Of a stretch of DNA of 64,000 nucleotides, positions 7,200-15,593 are shown piece after piece. The notes under the pieces are model-generated. The model was not told the DNA's origin. It ran no database searches and was given only the letters and a program-made list of their open reading frames with translations. This DNA is from Candidatus Gastranaerophilales bacterium (lineage in GTDB: Bacteria > Cyanobacteriota > Vampirovibrionia > Gastranaerophilales > Gastranaerophilaceae): contig CALVBU010000004.1 of NCBI GenBank assembly GCA_944325875.1, positions 1 through 64,000 on the forward strand, written 5' to 3'. How positions within the stretch are numbered: position 1 is the stretch's first letter; every line of letters starts with the position of its first letter. A program made the position numbers and the translations under genes.

Positions 7200-8438
7200 A
7201 TGTCAATCTTAGATAAATACAACAATAGCTTACTAGAGGATGAGGAGTCACAAGAAAACACGGGATATACTACTCCTGCGGTGCTTCGTGAAGATAAAGA
7301 GGGCTTAACCCTAAAGAAATCTTTTTGGATTTCAGTATTACTTCATCCGTCAGCTGTGGGTGTCGTATGGCTTATTACTTTGATTTTAATGCTATTAGGG
7401 TTTAATATGCATCTTTTTGATAAGCCAAAGCCTAAGATGAATGATATAGAATTTGTACTTGTAGACAAAGAAGATACGCCTATTAATAAAAATACTCCGT
7501 ATCGTGCTGATAGGAATTCTCGTGCAGGTGGGCACCATGACCCAACAAGAAAAGTTTCTATGCCGTCAACACCATCAGCTCCAGCAGCAAAACCAAGTAC
7601 TCCTGCTCCAGCGGCTAAATCAAAACCGGCTCAGGCTCCGAAACAAACACCAAAGCCTCAGCCTGTAAAAAAAGCGGAACCTGTAAAAAATCCTTTGCAA
7701 AATTTAATTCCAAAACAAATTGCAAAACCTACGCCAAAACCTCAGCCAACACAGGCTCCTACGGCGCCTAAGGCTGTTGCACCGGCAAAACCAAATCCGC
7801 CTACGGCAAGACCTTCTATAAAACCTCCAAATACTCCAAAACCTGTTGCTAAACCTTCATCAGCATTCCAAGTCCCTGTTCCAAAAGGCGGAACTGCGGG
7901 TGGACACTATGCTACTGGGCCTATAAGCGGTTCAGGCAAGCTTGCAAACGGTGGTTCAACTTCAGGAGGTTCAGGCAGTTCTTCTGCAGGACGTTATACT
8001 CCTGCTCCAGTTTTAGCTCCTACCGGAGGTGGTTCATCTTCAGGTTCAAAACTCGCTAAAGGTGGCGGTAGCGGCGGTGGTTCCTACGGAAACCCTGGTC
8101 CTGGTAATCCAAATGGCAGACCTGGAATCGATGCAATTCGTGAACCTGACTTTGGTCCATATATGAGAGAACTCCAACGTCGTATTAAGATGAATTGGAA
8201 CCCTCCTAAAGGAAATGAAAGTAAACGTGTTGTTCTGTTATTTAAAATTGCAAAAGATGGTAGACTACTTTCTTGCAGTGTATTTAAGTCATCAGGACTT
8301 CCGAGTGCAGATAGTGCTGCAATAAATGCAGTTAAACTGACTGCTCCATTCAAGCCTTTGCCGGCTGAGTTTAAAGGTCAAAGTATTGATATCCAATTCA
8401 CTTTTGACTATAACGTATTTGGAGCTTCAGGCTACTAA
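7200..8438 (+). CDS. tonB: TonB family energy transducer
   Basis: This 412-aa protein has a cytoplasmic N-terminus of about 40 residues, one membrane helix at about 42-68, and a long Pro/Ala/Lys-rich then Gly/Ser-rich periplasmic linker (about 120-305). The C-terminal TonB domain follows, with MRELQRRIKMNWNPPKG and VLLFKIAKDGRLLSC and a final beta strand. It transmits proton-motive energy from ExbB/ExbD to outer-membrane receptors or, in Tol-like systems, to the envelope. It is longer than typical TonB (about 240 aa) because of the linker and the N-terminal extension. It is the first gene of a tonB-exbB-exbD-exbD cluster. No TonB-dependent receptor is in the window, so the cargo is unknown. 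Confidence 0.9.
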   Translation: MSILDKYNNSLLEDEESQENTGYTTPAVLREDKEGLTLKKSFWISVLLHPSAVGVVWLITLILMLLGFNMHLFDKPKPKMNDIEFVLVDKEDTPINKNTPYRADRNSRAGGHHDPTRKVSMPSTPSAPAAKPSTPAPAAKSKPAQAPKQTPKPQPVKKAEPVKNPLQNLIPKQIAKPTPKPQPTQAPTAPKAVAPAKPNPPTARPSIKPPNTPKPVAKPSSAFQVPVPKGGTAGGHYATGPISGSGKLANGGSTSGGSGSSSAGRYTPAPVLAPTGGGSSSGSKLAKGGGSGGGSYGNPGPGNPNGRPGIDAIREPDFGPYMRELQRRIKMNWNPPKGNESKRVVLLFKIAKDGRLLSCSVFKSSGLPSADSAAINAVKLTAPFKPLPAEFKGQSIDIQFTFDYNVFGASGY

Positions 8439-8445
8439 CAGACTT

Positions 8446-8461
8446 TCCGCTAGTTAGCGGA
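8446..8461 (+). other. Intercistronic hairpin tonB-exbB
   Basis: TCCGCT AGTT AGCGGA forms a perfect 6-bp stem in the 69-nt gap between tonB and exbB. There is no T tract, so it is more likely an RNA-stability or processing hairpin than a terminator. Confidence 0.45.
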
Positions 8462-8507
8462 TAAAATTGAAATCAATGTAATTACAAAATAAAAGAGGAT
8501 TAAAATT

Positions 8508-9155
8508 ATGGAACTTTTATTACACTCAATCAAATTAGACTGGCCGGTATTATTACCGATTTTGGTCTGCTCTATCCTTGTTGTTATGGTTGTGTTAAAC
8601 AGAATTTCTGTTTACAAAAGAAACAAAAGAGATGTTGTTCTTTTTATACCAAAACTTCAAAAAGAATTAGCTAAAAACAATCTCCAAGGTGCACAAAATT
8701 TAGCAATCCAATGTGGAGGTGTTATTGGTGAAGTTACAGAGGAAGCAGTTAGAATTTTCTCTGAGCAAAAGAATGGTTTTTCAAGATCTTTCGATATAGC
8801 TGCAGCACTTGCTACAAGAAAGCTTGAAAGTCACTTAACAATTTTAGGTACAATTGGTGGTGTTGCTCCATTCTTAGGTTTGTTTGGTACAGTTGTTCGT
8901 ATCCTTTATACATTCCAAGATTTGGCTCAGCAAGGTAACCAATCTGCAGCTGTTGCTATGGGTATTGGTTCAGCATTGATTGCTACTGCTTTCGGTCTTG
9001 GCGTTGCGATTGTAGCTGTTGTGTTTTACAACTCTTTCCAATCTATCGTTAAACGTTATGAAGATGATTTCCAATTGATTAAATTGTTATTCTTAAGCTT
9101 TGTAGATTCAGAAACAGATAAATCAAGCAAAGCTTCAACTAACGCTTCAATGTAG
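8508..9155 (+). CDS. exbB: ExbB/TolQ/MotA family proton channel
   Basis: This 215-aa inner-membrane protein has helices at about 15-32, 120-142 and 158-182, with a cytoplasmic loop between the first two. The family signature lies around residues 118-165 (LGTIGGVAPFLGLFGTV, then AMGIGSALIATAFGLGVAI). With ExbD it forms the proton channel that drives TonB. SD AAGAGGA is 9 nt upstream. It sits between tonB and two exbD genes, so it is part of the same operon. Confidence 0.93.
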   Translation: MELLLHSIKLDWPVLLPILVCSILVVMVVLNRISVYKRNKRDVVLFIPKLQKELAKNNLQGAQNLAIQCGGVIGEVTEEAVRIFSEQKNGFSRSFDIAAALATRKLESHLTILGTIGGVAPFLGLFGTVVRILYTFQDLAQQGNQSAAVAMGIGSALIATAFGLGVAIVAVVFYNSFQSIVKRYEDDFQLIKLLFLSFVDSETDKSSKASTNASM

Positions 9156-9194
9156 TTAAAAACAAAAAACAATTCATTTTAAAGGAAAACAAAA

Positions 9195-9647
9195 ATGGCA
9201 ATGAGTTCTAAAAAAGGTAAAATGTTTACCGAAATAAATATCACACCGTTAACAGATATCTTCTTGGTATTGTTAATTATCATGATGGTTGTAGCTCCAA
9301 CTTTCCAATCTATGGATAATGCTATTTCCGTTCCTGAAATTAACAGCGGGATTTCTATTGAACAAAAAAATGCTACTGTATCAATTACCAAAGAAGGACT
9401 TATGTATATTAACGGTAGAGAAATCAGTCCTGAAGCATTGACTGATGAACTTGTTGCTTTGAAATCCTCTTTAGAAAAGCCTGAGGTTGTTGTAAAGGCT
9501 GATGAGCAAGTAAAAAGTTCCGAAATTATGAAAGTTATGAATGCGGCTCAGGATGCTGAATATAAAAAGCTTATAGTTGCAGGGGAGCCGCTTTCTAAAA
9601 AAGAACAAAAAGATTTACAAAAACAAAATGAAAGTCAGGGAGCATAA
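9195..9647 (+). CDS. exbD: ExbD/TolR family protein 1
   Basis: This 150-aa protein has a basic cytoplasmic N-terminus, then EINITPLTDIFLVLLIIMMV. The membrane Asp of TDIFLVLLII is the expected proton-carrying residue. A periplasmic beta/alpha domain with VVVKADEQVKSSEIMKVMN follows. The start is ATG at 9195; a second in-frame ATG two codons later is equally possible. A Lys/Gln-rich tail of about 20 residues extends past the usual end. It is followed after 2 nt by a second exbD gene. Confidence 0.93.
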   Translation: MAMSSKKGKMFTEINITPLTDIFLVLLIIMMVVAPTFQSMDNAISVPEINSGISIEQKNATVSITKEGLMYINGREISPEALTDELVALKSSLEKPEVVVKADEQVKSSEIMKVMNAAQDAEYKKLIVAGEPLSKKEQKDLQKQNESQGA

Positions 9648-9649
9648 AA

Positions 9650-10039
9650 ATGGCACGTGAACGCGATACTTTTAATGAAATTAATATTACACCATTGACA
9701 GATATTTTCCTTGTTCTTCTGATTATTATGATGGTTATTGCACCTTTATTAGATCAACAGGGGTTGAATTTGACAGTGCCTGAAAATGTTGCAGAAGAAC
9801 AGGTTCAAAAAGATACGAAAATTCTTACTGTGGATGTAACATCTGATAACAGATATTACATTGATGGTCAAGAAGTATCCGCTGATACATTGGAGCAAAC
9901 CTTAAAAGCTCAGGTAAAAGATTTTCCTGATGGTTTGATGATCCAAACCGACGGAAATTCTACTCACGGTGCTGTTGTTAAAGTTATGGATAGTGCCAGA
10001 AATTCAGGATTTACAAGTATTTCCGTTTCTGAAGTCTAA
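9650..10039 (+). CDS. exbD: ExbD/TolR family protein 2
   Basis: This 129-aa paralogue has FNEINITPLTDIFLVLLIIM with the same membrane Asp and a compact periplasmic domain ending GFTSISVSEV. It lacks the charged tail of ExbD1. Having two different ExbD subunits with one ExbB suggests a mixed ExbD pair or two alternative motors, as in some multi-ExbD systems. The stop codon overlaps the stop of the convergent 552-aa gene by 4 bases, so there is no room for a terminator between them. Confidence 0.92.
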   Translation: MARERDTFNEINITPLTDIFLVLLIIMMVIAPLLDQQGLNLTVPENVAEEQVQKDTKILTVDVTSDNRYYIDGQEVSADTLEQTLKAQVKDFPDGLMIQTDGNSTHGAVVKVMDSARNSGFTSISVSEV

Positions 10040-11694
10040 ATATCCATTCCGTATGGATTCATTCTTATCGGACTGCCGGTTTTATAATTTTTTGATACGT
10101 ATTCGTAAGCTTTATCCATATGTTTTTCGAACATATTTGCAAGTTTAGGATTAAATGTTTCCAAGCAAACATTTCTTAAAAGTCCGTATATTCCTTGAGC
10201 TTCGTTAGCATCAAGTACTTTAAATTGGTTTCTTTCAAATGGTAGGTCAGGGTCTTGAAATAACGATTCTTTGATAATTCTTTGAATAGATTTACACAAT
10301 AGTCTTGTTTCTTTATCAATTTTTGATAAATCCATTTTGGAAATTTCTCGATTTATATTTAACAAAGCTAAGAAGAATGTATTTGCCATTACTGTACTTT
10401 CATTTTCTTGACTGTCAACGAATTCTCTTGAATAACGACTTAAGTCGGCTTTCAAGTAGTTATTATTGCCTCCGTTCGGATCAAATTTCCCTATAAAATC
10501 ACTTTCTTTAAGTTCGTAGCCTTTAGTTTGTGCCCATTTTAGTATTTTATCTATATAACCTCTTGGAGCGACTCTTACATCATAGATGATACTTTGTTCT
10601 TCTTTAACTTTTTTCCAAGCGTAGGTCATATTTTTTGAAAATGATTTTCTTGCCCATTCATTTTCTGCCCAGAATTTTTTCAGTGCATGACTTTCTTCTT
10701 TTGTAAATGATAATGGGCTTTCAAGTTTTGATGTATCAAAAGTTTTTACACCTTGTTTTTTCATGAAAGTTGACATTGCGGCTTTGATTTTATCTGCACC
10801 AAAGATATACCATGCCTTTTTGGCAACTCTGCTTAAAATGGTAGCTCTTTCTGGATTATCTTCATAGAATTGTCTTTGGCGTTCTGAGATATTATATATT
10901 GCTTGAGGGTTTTCTTCGTAGTATTTTTTCAAACCTTCTGATATATGTTGTTTTTCTTCTGCAGTTCGTGGGTGGCGTCTTATATATACAGGTTCACCTG
11001 ATGTTTGTTGAGCTTTTCTATCAAGTGCTTCGAGTCTTTTTGCTGTCATTTCTTTTGTTAGACGCTCATTATATTCAGGGTCTGACAGTTTTAAAATTTT
11101 TCCATAAGTTTGGTCTGTAAAAGGTATTCGAAGTTTACGCATTGTATAGCTTATATCTTTGCCATTTGCATATTTTCTCAAATCGTTTATTGAGAAACCT
11201 TCGCCCCAGTATAGTTTTAGAAGTTGTAATGATAAGTCTTCATCTTTATCGAAGTATTCTAATTTTCCTTGCGCAACATCGGCTAAAAAACTTTCTTCTT
11301 GGTATGTAATTTGTGAAGATGGTATTACATCTTTAAATTCTGGAAATTTTGCTTTTGCGTCATCAAGTGTAAGACAATCTTTTAAACTTTCATAGAATTT
11401 TTTATGAATATTGATTAAAGTTTCTTTGGATTTATTTCCTTCTTCTAAAATAATTCCTGCCCATTCTCGAATTTGAGGGGGATATACGTTTGTTTTTTTC
11501 TGAGCAAGTTTATCTAAGTTCTTTATTGTACTCGCAAGATCAAGGCTATATCCGCCTGTAAATGCTAAATATTGTGCAGTGGTTGGAAGTGGAAGATGTT
11601 CTTGCGAATTATTTTCAATTTGGTATTCTTGTTTAGGGGTTTGTTTAATATTTGTGGGGTGTATATTTATAAGTGAAACCTTATTAATTTGCAT
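10036..11694 (-). CDS. Lineage protein, 552 aa, unknown function
   Basis: I do not recognise the whole protein. The N-terminus is short and polar with MQINKVSLINIHPTN, then LAFTGGYS at about residue 45-55, a pattern resembling the FxG/FT motifs in the proteins at 21341 and 25559. Residues about 235-300 are rich in Arg/Glu/Tyr repeats (RTAEEKQHISEGLKKYYE, then SERQRQFYEDNPERA) that recall nuclease-associated modular (NUMOD) helices, but no nuclease motif is visible. The remainder is helical. There is no signal peptide or membrane segment. Its Shine-Dalgarno GAAAGGA lies in the 3' arm of the fabZ-operon terminator hairpin. Confidence 0.65.
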   Translation of the reverse strand: MQINKVSLINIHPTNIKQTPKQEYQIENNSQEHLPLPTTAQYLAFTGGYSLDLASTIKNLDKLAQKKTNVYPPQIREWAGIILEEGNKSKETLINIHKKFYESLKDCLTLDDAKAKFPEFKDVIPSSQITYQEESFLADVAQGKLEYFDKDEDLSLQLLKLYWGEGFSINDLRKYANGKDISYTMRKLRIPFTDQTYGKILKLSDPEYNERLTKEMTAKRLEALDRKAQQTSGEPVYIRRHPRTAEEKQHISEGLKKYYEENPQAIYNISERQRQFYEDNPERATILSRVAKKAWYIFGADKIKAAMSTFMKKQGVKTFDTSKLESPLSFTKEESHALKKFWAENEWARKSFSKNMTYAWKKVKEEQSIIYDVRVAPRGYIDKILKWAQTKGYELKESDFIGKFDPNGGNNNYLKADLSRYSREFVDSQENESTVMANTFFLALLNINREISKMDLSKIDKETRLLCKSIQRIIKESLFQDPDLPFERNQFKVLDANEAQGIYGLLRNVCLETFNPKLANMFEKHMDKAYEYVSKNYKTGSPIRMNPYGMDI

Positions 11695-11738
11695 ATAAAA
11701 ATCCTTTCATTTTGTATAAAACAAATGAAAGGATTTTT
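11695..11738 (-). terminator. Terminator of lpx operon, overlapping next gene's SD
   Basis: There is a perfect 13-bp stem AATCCTTTCATTT / AAATGAAAGGATT. On the minus strand it follows fabZ by 24 nt and is followed by four T. The 3' arm includes GAAAGGA, which is 8 nt before the ATG of the 552-aa gene. Confidence 0.8.
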
Positions 11739-11761
11739 TTGCCATTGTATCTTAGAAAGAC

Positions 11762-12208
11762 TTATTTTAAAGCAAATGTCATATCAGCTTCTACGCAAAG
11801 TTTTCCGTCTACTAAACCTTTTCCGTGAGCTTTACAAATAGGACCTTTTACTTTTGTTAATTCAATTTCCATATCAAATCTATCGCCAGGTCTTACGATG
11901 TTTTTAAATCTTACGCCGTCAACTCCTGCATATAAAGTTAATTTCCCTTTGAATTCAGGCATTGTCATTAATACAGGTGCTGAACATTGAGCCATAGCTT
12001 CTAATTGCAATACTCCTGGCATAATTGGATTTCCAGGGAAGTGACCTTGGAAAAATTGCTCATTCATTGTCAAATTCTTATATCCTTTTGCATATTTTCC
12101 AGGTACACATTCTGTAATTCTATCAACAAGTAAAAATGGAAAACGGTGTGGAATCATTTCCATAATTTCCATTGTATCAAATTTTAGAATTTCTTGTTCT
12201 TCACTCAT
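11762..12208 (-). CDS. fabZ: 3-hydroxyacyl-ACP dehydratase FabZ
   Basis: This 148-aa hot-dog-fold enzyme dehydrates 3-hydroxyacyl-ACP in fatty-acid elongation. The catalytic His is in MIPHRFPFLLVDR, and the second motif is FFQGHFPGNPIMPGVLQLEA. I chose ATG at 12208 over the adjacent GTG because AAGGAGAG is better spaced for it. It is the last gene of rfaE2-lpxD-lpxC-fabZ, a common pairing because LpxC/LpxD and FabZ compete for hydroxyacyl-ACP. Confidence 0.96.
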   Translation of the reverse strand: MSEEQEILKFDTMEIMEMIPHRFPFLLVDRITECVPGKYAKGYKNLTMNEQFFQGHFPGNPIMPGVLQLEAMAQCSAPVLMTMPEFKGKLTLYAGVDGVRFKNIVRPGDRFDMEIELTKVKGPICKAHGKGLVDGKLCVEADMTFALK

Positions 12209-12218
12209 CACTCTCTCC

Positions 12219-13034
12219 TTATATTTTTATTAATTTATCTTTCAATATTTTTGCAGTTTTTACGTGAACTGCATGTCCTGCCTCTTTTGCTAAAATCTGG
12301 CATTTTAAATTTAATGGATTAACTCCGGTTAAGTATAAGTCCCCGATAAGGTCAAGCATTTTATGTTTTATCGGTTCATTTTCACTTCTTAACTGTGTTG
12401 TATATCCTTCATCTTGAAGGCCTACAGTGTTCTCTATTGTAACACCTTGGGCAAAACCTAACATTTGGAATTTTTTTAGATCTTTATAAAATCCAAATGT
12501 ACGAGCTTCAATAATTTCATCCTGATTTTTAGGATTATAGTTTACAAATTTTCTTACTAAATCTGGATGGTTATAGTTTACTGCATAAGATATGAATAAT
12601 TCGTCAGCAGGTAAAATTACAAGACTTGTTTTTCCGTTCAAATAATAAACAGGTTCAGATACGGTGTATTGCTGAGGCTTGTACATAAACGGCTTATCTA
12701 TTCCAGCTTTTTTAAACAGTTCAACCCATTGTTTTGAACTTCCGTCAAGAGCCGGAACTTCAGTTTCGTCCATACAAATATCAAGTGAATCTATTCCGCA
12801 AAATGCAAGTGCTGCTGTTAGGTGTTCTGTTAATATTGCTTGTGATTTTTTATTTCCTAACACCACACAGTGATCTGTAGATACAACATTGTCTACGTTT
12901 GCTTCAAATCCATCCTGTCCTTTTACAAAGTATCTTATTTTACCTGTATTTGAAGGGAAGAATTTAATCGTGCATGGCTTATTTTTCATTAAGCCATTTC
13001 CTGTAATTTCGGTTTCTTTTTTTAGTGTTACCAT
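12219..13034 (-). CDS. lpxC: UDP-3-O-acyl-GlcNAc deacetylase LpxC
   Basis: This 271-aa zinc amidase carries out the committed step of lipid A synthesis. Visible motifs are the first zinc histidine in ILTEHLTAALAFCGID, the second set in KHKMLDLIGDL, and the catalytic His in KEAGHAVHVKTAK near the C-terminus. A longer frame starts inside lpxD. I prefer the ATG at 13034, 4 nt after the lpxD stop and preceded by AAGGAAG, which gives the normal N-terminus. Length is slightly below the roughly 300 aa of E. coli LpxC. Its presence supports an LPS-containing outer membrane. Confidence 0.95.
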   Translation of the reverse strand: MVTLKKETEITGNGLMKNKPCTIKFFPSNTGKIRYFVKGQDGFEANVDNVVSTDHCVVLGNKKSQAILTEHLTAALAFCGIDSLDICMDETEVPALDGSSKQWVELFKKAGIDKPFMYKPQQYTVSEPVYYLNGKTSLVILPADELFISYAVNYNHPDLVRKFVNYNPKNQDEIIEARTFGFYKDLKKFQMLGFAQGVTIENTVGLQDEGYTTQLRSENEPIKHKMLDLIGDLYLTGVNPLNLKCQILAKEAGHAVHVKTAKILKDKLIKI

Positions 13035-13038
13035 TCGA

Positions 13039-14133
13039 TTAGTCTTCCTTATGAGCTTCTTCAAATGCATTTAGCATTGGTTCATATTTTCTGAATTTAG
13101 CAAAGATTTCCTGAGCATCTTTCATTGTCTTAAGTTGTTTAATGAATTCTTTTCTTGGAACAGCAGGGATACCTACAACGATTGATTTTTCAGGGAATGA
13201 TTTTGTAACACCTGCTTTTGCTGTAATAATTGTATCAGAGCCAATATTGATGTGGTCTGCCAAGCCTGCTTGACCTGCAATAACTACTCTATCTCCGATT
13301 ACGCAGCTGCCCGCAATACCTACTTGAGATACGATTAAACAACCTTTTCCAACTTTACAGTTGTGACCTATCATAACTAAGTCATCAATTTTTGTGTTAT
13401 CTCCGATTGTTGTATTTTCTATTGTACCTCTGTCAATTGTTGTGTTTGCGCCGATTTCAACATTGTTTCCAATAACAACAGAACCGATTGAAGGAATTTT
13501 AAAGATTACTTGTTTTATGTTTTCTTCTTTAATAGCACCATCTTTTCTTGCTTGTTCAATGTTATCAGGATTTTCGGTAACAAAGCTGAAGCCGTCTGCA
13601 CCTAAAGATACGCCGTGATGAAGAATTACGTCATCTCCGATTTGAACTCTGTCTCCAATGTTTACACCAGGGTGGAAGAAGCAGTTTTTACCAATTTTAG
13701 ATCCTCCGCCAACATAAGTATTTGCAAGAATTTTTGTATTATCGCCAATTACTGCATCTCTTGAAATTACAACGTTTGGCCCTATTTGAACATTTTGTCC
13801 GAGTTTCGCTGTTTCATGTACAGTTGCTGTTGGATGAATTCCTTGATTTACTTCAGGAGCAACGTAGAAAAGATTTAACAATTTCATCATTGCTAATCTT
13901 GGTCTTTCAACTTCAATAGTTGTTAGTCCGTCAATTTGTACTCCCAATGGAACAAGAGCAGCTTTTGCTTGTGATTTTGCAAGGTTTGCAATTTCATCTT
14001 CGCCTAATGCTAATGCAAGAGTGTTTTCATCAGCTAAAAGAGGCGGTGCAATTTGTGAAATTTTAACATCTGCTGATTTTGTCAACATACCGCCAACAAT
14101 TTGCGAAATTTCTTCTACTGAAAATGTTCTCAT
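13039..14133 (-). CDS. lpxD: UDP-3-O-acylglucosamine N-acyltransferase LpxD
   Basis: This 364-aa protein has an N-terminal uridine-binding domain and a left-handed beta helix with many hexapeptide repeats (IGDNTKI, IGKNC, VGKGC). The catalytic His is expected in [20 protein letters not shown]-terminal helix follows. It adds the second hydroxyacyl chain to UDP-3-O-acyl-GlcN. The ATG follows AAGGAG by 8 nt. It starts 10 nt after rfaE2 and runs into lpxC, so the four genes are a tight operon. Confidence 0.96.
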   Translation of the reverse strand: MRTFSVEEISQIVGGMLTKSADVKISQIAPPLLADENTLALALGEDEIANLAKSQAKAALVPLGVQIDGLTTIEVERPRLAMMKLLNLFYVAPEVNQGIHPTATVHETAKLGQNVQIGPNVVISRDAVIGDNTKILANTYVGGGSKIGKNCFFHPGVNIGDRVQIGDDVILHHGVSLGADGFSFVTENPDNIEQARKDGAIKEENIKQVIFKIPSIGSVVIGNNVEIGANTTIDRGTIENTTIGDNTKIDDLVMIGHNCKVGKGCLIVSQVGIAGSCVIGDRVVIAGQAGLADHINIGSDTIITAKAGVTKSFPEKSIVVGIPAVPRKEFIKQLKTMKDAQEIFAKFRKYEPMLNAFEEAHKED

Positions 14134-14143
14134 ATATTTCTCC

Positions 14144-14611
14144 TTATTTACTATTTTTCATTTTTTCTATAGTATTTGTTGTTGATTTACCTTCTACAAA
14201 GGTTATAAACTCTACTCTTGTGCCGTTTTTTATCATAATATCCGCTTCAGGAAGTGTCGCCATTGAATAATCGGCACCTTTTGTATAAACATCAGGCTTT
14301 ATTTCATCTAAAAGATTCCGAGGACTGTCTTCATCAAATAATACCACATAATCCACGCATCTCAAAGCGCTTAATATTTCAGCTCTGTCGTTTTCATTGT
14401 TTATAGGACGAGATGGCCCTTTTATTGATTTTACGGATTTGTCTGAATTTAATAAGACAATAGAATAATCTGCAAATGACTTTGTTTTTTGTAAATATCT
14501 AACGTGTCCTACGTGTAAAATATCAAAACATCCGTTTGTGCAGACAACAGTTTTTCCTTCGGAATGAAGTTTGTTTACTAAATCTTTTATTTCTTCTCTT
14601 TTGATTAACAT
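14144..14611 (-). CDS. rfaE2: Heptose-1-phosphate adenylyltransferase (RfaE2/HldE-C)
   Basis: This 155-aa nucleotidyltransferase has [18 protein letters not shown], the nucleotide-binding HVGH motif of the cytidylyltransferase fold, followed by [20 protein letters not shown] and [14 protein letters not shown]. It corresponds to the C-terminal half of E. coli HldE, which makes ADP-glycero-manno-heptose for the LPS core. The kinase half (RfaE1) is not in the window. The ATG at 14611 follows TTAAGG; a longer upstream frame adds 24 residues unlike the family. It heads the lpxD-lpxC-fabZ operon. Confidence 0.9.
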   Translation of the reverse strand: MLIKREEIKDLVNKLHSEGKTVVCTNGCFDILHVGHVRYLQKTKSFADYSIVLLNSDKSVKSIKGPSRPINNENDRAEILSALRCVDYVVLFDEDSPRNLLDEIKPDVYTKGADYSMATLPEADIMIKNGTRVEFITFVEGKSTTNTIEKMKNSK

Positions 14612-14698
14612 ATCCTTAACCCTTTGACAGTATAGAATTTCTTTTTCATACTGTCTTTGATAAGATAATTTTAGCAAAAACATATTATAAAAGCAATA

Positions 14699-14726
14699 AA
14701 AAAGCCCTTAAATAAAGGGTTTTTTA
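14699..14726 (-). terminator. Terminator of small-protein operon
   Basis: On the minus strand, AACCCTT / AAGGGCT with an A/T loop is followed by six T, about 60 nt after the 68-aa gene ends. Confidence 0.75.
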
Positions 14727-14781
14727 TACAAATATTCTAAAACTGTTTATTAAATATTTTTGGTAAAAATAATGTGTCAAA

Positions 14782-14988
14782 CTATATTATTTCATTTAAT
14801 TTTTCGCCTAAAATATCGCCAAGTTTGTATGTTTCAATTTGACTTTCAGTTTGATTAACATATTTCTTATACGCTTCAACACTATTTTTCATTTTTTCTC
14901 GTACAATTTCGTTTTGTATATCATCAAATCTTGTTGGGATATTTAGTTTTTTGTAATTTATATTTTCAAAAGCAATTCCTAAACTCAT
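14782..14988 (-). CDS. Small hypothetical protein, 68 aa
   Basis: Polar, helical protein with no signal peptide or membrane segment. It has a basic/acidic central helix and ends GEKLNEII. SD AAAGGAAAA lies 6 nt before the ATG. It is the last gene of a run of three small same-strand genes (15500 to 14782), each with its own ribosome site. Not recognised. Confidence 0.6.
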   Translation of the reverse strand: MSLGIAFENINYKKLNIPTRFDDIQNEIVREKMKNSVEAYKKYVNQTESQIETYKLGDILGEKLNEII

Positions 14989-15062
14989 ATAATTTTCCTT
15001 TTTTTATAAGAAGTTATATGAATTTAAAAATTGCTTAAAGTAGGGGTAAATGTATAGTTTTA

Positions 15063-15215
15063 TTAAGCTATTTGAAATGTTTGTTCTAACATTTCTATTG
15101 TAGATCTTGGAATTTCAAAATCCTCTGGATTTACTTTAACTCCATTTAATTCTGCAGTTTCATTTTTAATGTCTTTTTCTATAACTGAAACTTTTGTTTT
15201 TTTTTCTTCTTTCAT
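15063..15215 (-). CDS. Small hypothetical protein, 50 aa
   Basis: An ORF below usual size cut-offs, starting MKEEKKTKVS and ending STIEMLEQTFQIA. AAAGGAAAA stands 5 nt before the ATG, and the spacing from the small genes on both sides (60 and 74 nt) fits an operon. The N-terminal half is very basic and acidic; the C-terminal half is a likely amphipathic helix. No family recognised. The good ribosome site and the context are the evidence that it is real. Confidence 0.55.
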   Translation of the reverse strand: MKEEKKTKVSVIEKDIKNETAELNGVKVNPEDFEIPRSTIEMLEQTFQIA

Positions 15216-15275
15216 AATATTTTCCTTTATTTGGTCTGGTCTTGGGGTAATGTTTTATAAGTCTGGTAACCGTTC

Positions 15276-15500
15276 TTATTTTTTATTTATATTTTTGTAG
15301 TCATTTTCTAAGCTTGTTTGAATATTTAATTTTGAGTTATAAAAGGGTGTCCCTGGATGAAGCATATTGATAATTTGTGTTTCTTTAGAGTCTGTAAGTG
15401 GAAGCTCTTTTGGAAGTCCGCTTTTTGGTGACAATTTAGTTGCTTTAGAGACAACTCTATTGACAGTGTTAGCACTGCCTATTAGGGGTATTTTAACCAT
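15276..15500 (-). CDS. Small hypothetical protein, 74 aa
   Basis: The first gene of the three-small-gene run. It starts MVKIPLIGSANTVNRVVSK, is basic and serine/leucine-rich, and ends NDYKNINKK. SD GAGGAGAAAGG precedes the ATG closely, and a TATAAT at 15536-15541 (minus strand) lies just upstream. No signal peptide by usual rules; no family recognised. A structural or secreted-substrate role is possible but unproven. Confidence 0.6.
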   Translation of the reverse strand: MVKIPLIGSANTVNRVVSKATKLSPKSGLPKELPLTDSKETQIINMLHPGTPFYNSKLNIQTSLENDYKNINKK

Positions 15501-15553
15501 GCCTTTCTCCTCAATCAGATATATTTTGTATATGTATTATACATTAAAACATG

Positions 15554-15576
15554 CCATCTGGCTACAACCCAGATGG
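15554..15576 (-). terminator. Hairpin after asd
   Basis: CCATCTGG / CCAGATGG perfect 8-bp stem with a 7-nt loop lies 18 nt after asd. The T-rich tail on the minus strand is interrupted, so termination may be partial. Confidence 0.55.
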
Positions 15577-15593
15577 GTATATTTTAACTTTTT

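Noticed and set aside
10955-11000. NUMOD / homing endonuclease call for the 552-aa protein
   Set aside because: Only a loose helical resemblance; there is no GIY-YIG, HNH or LAGLIDADG motif.
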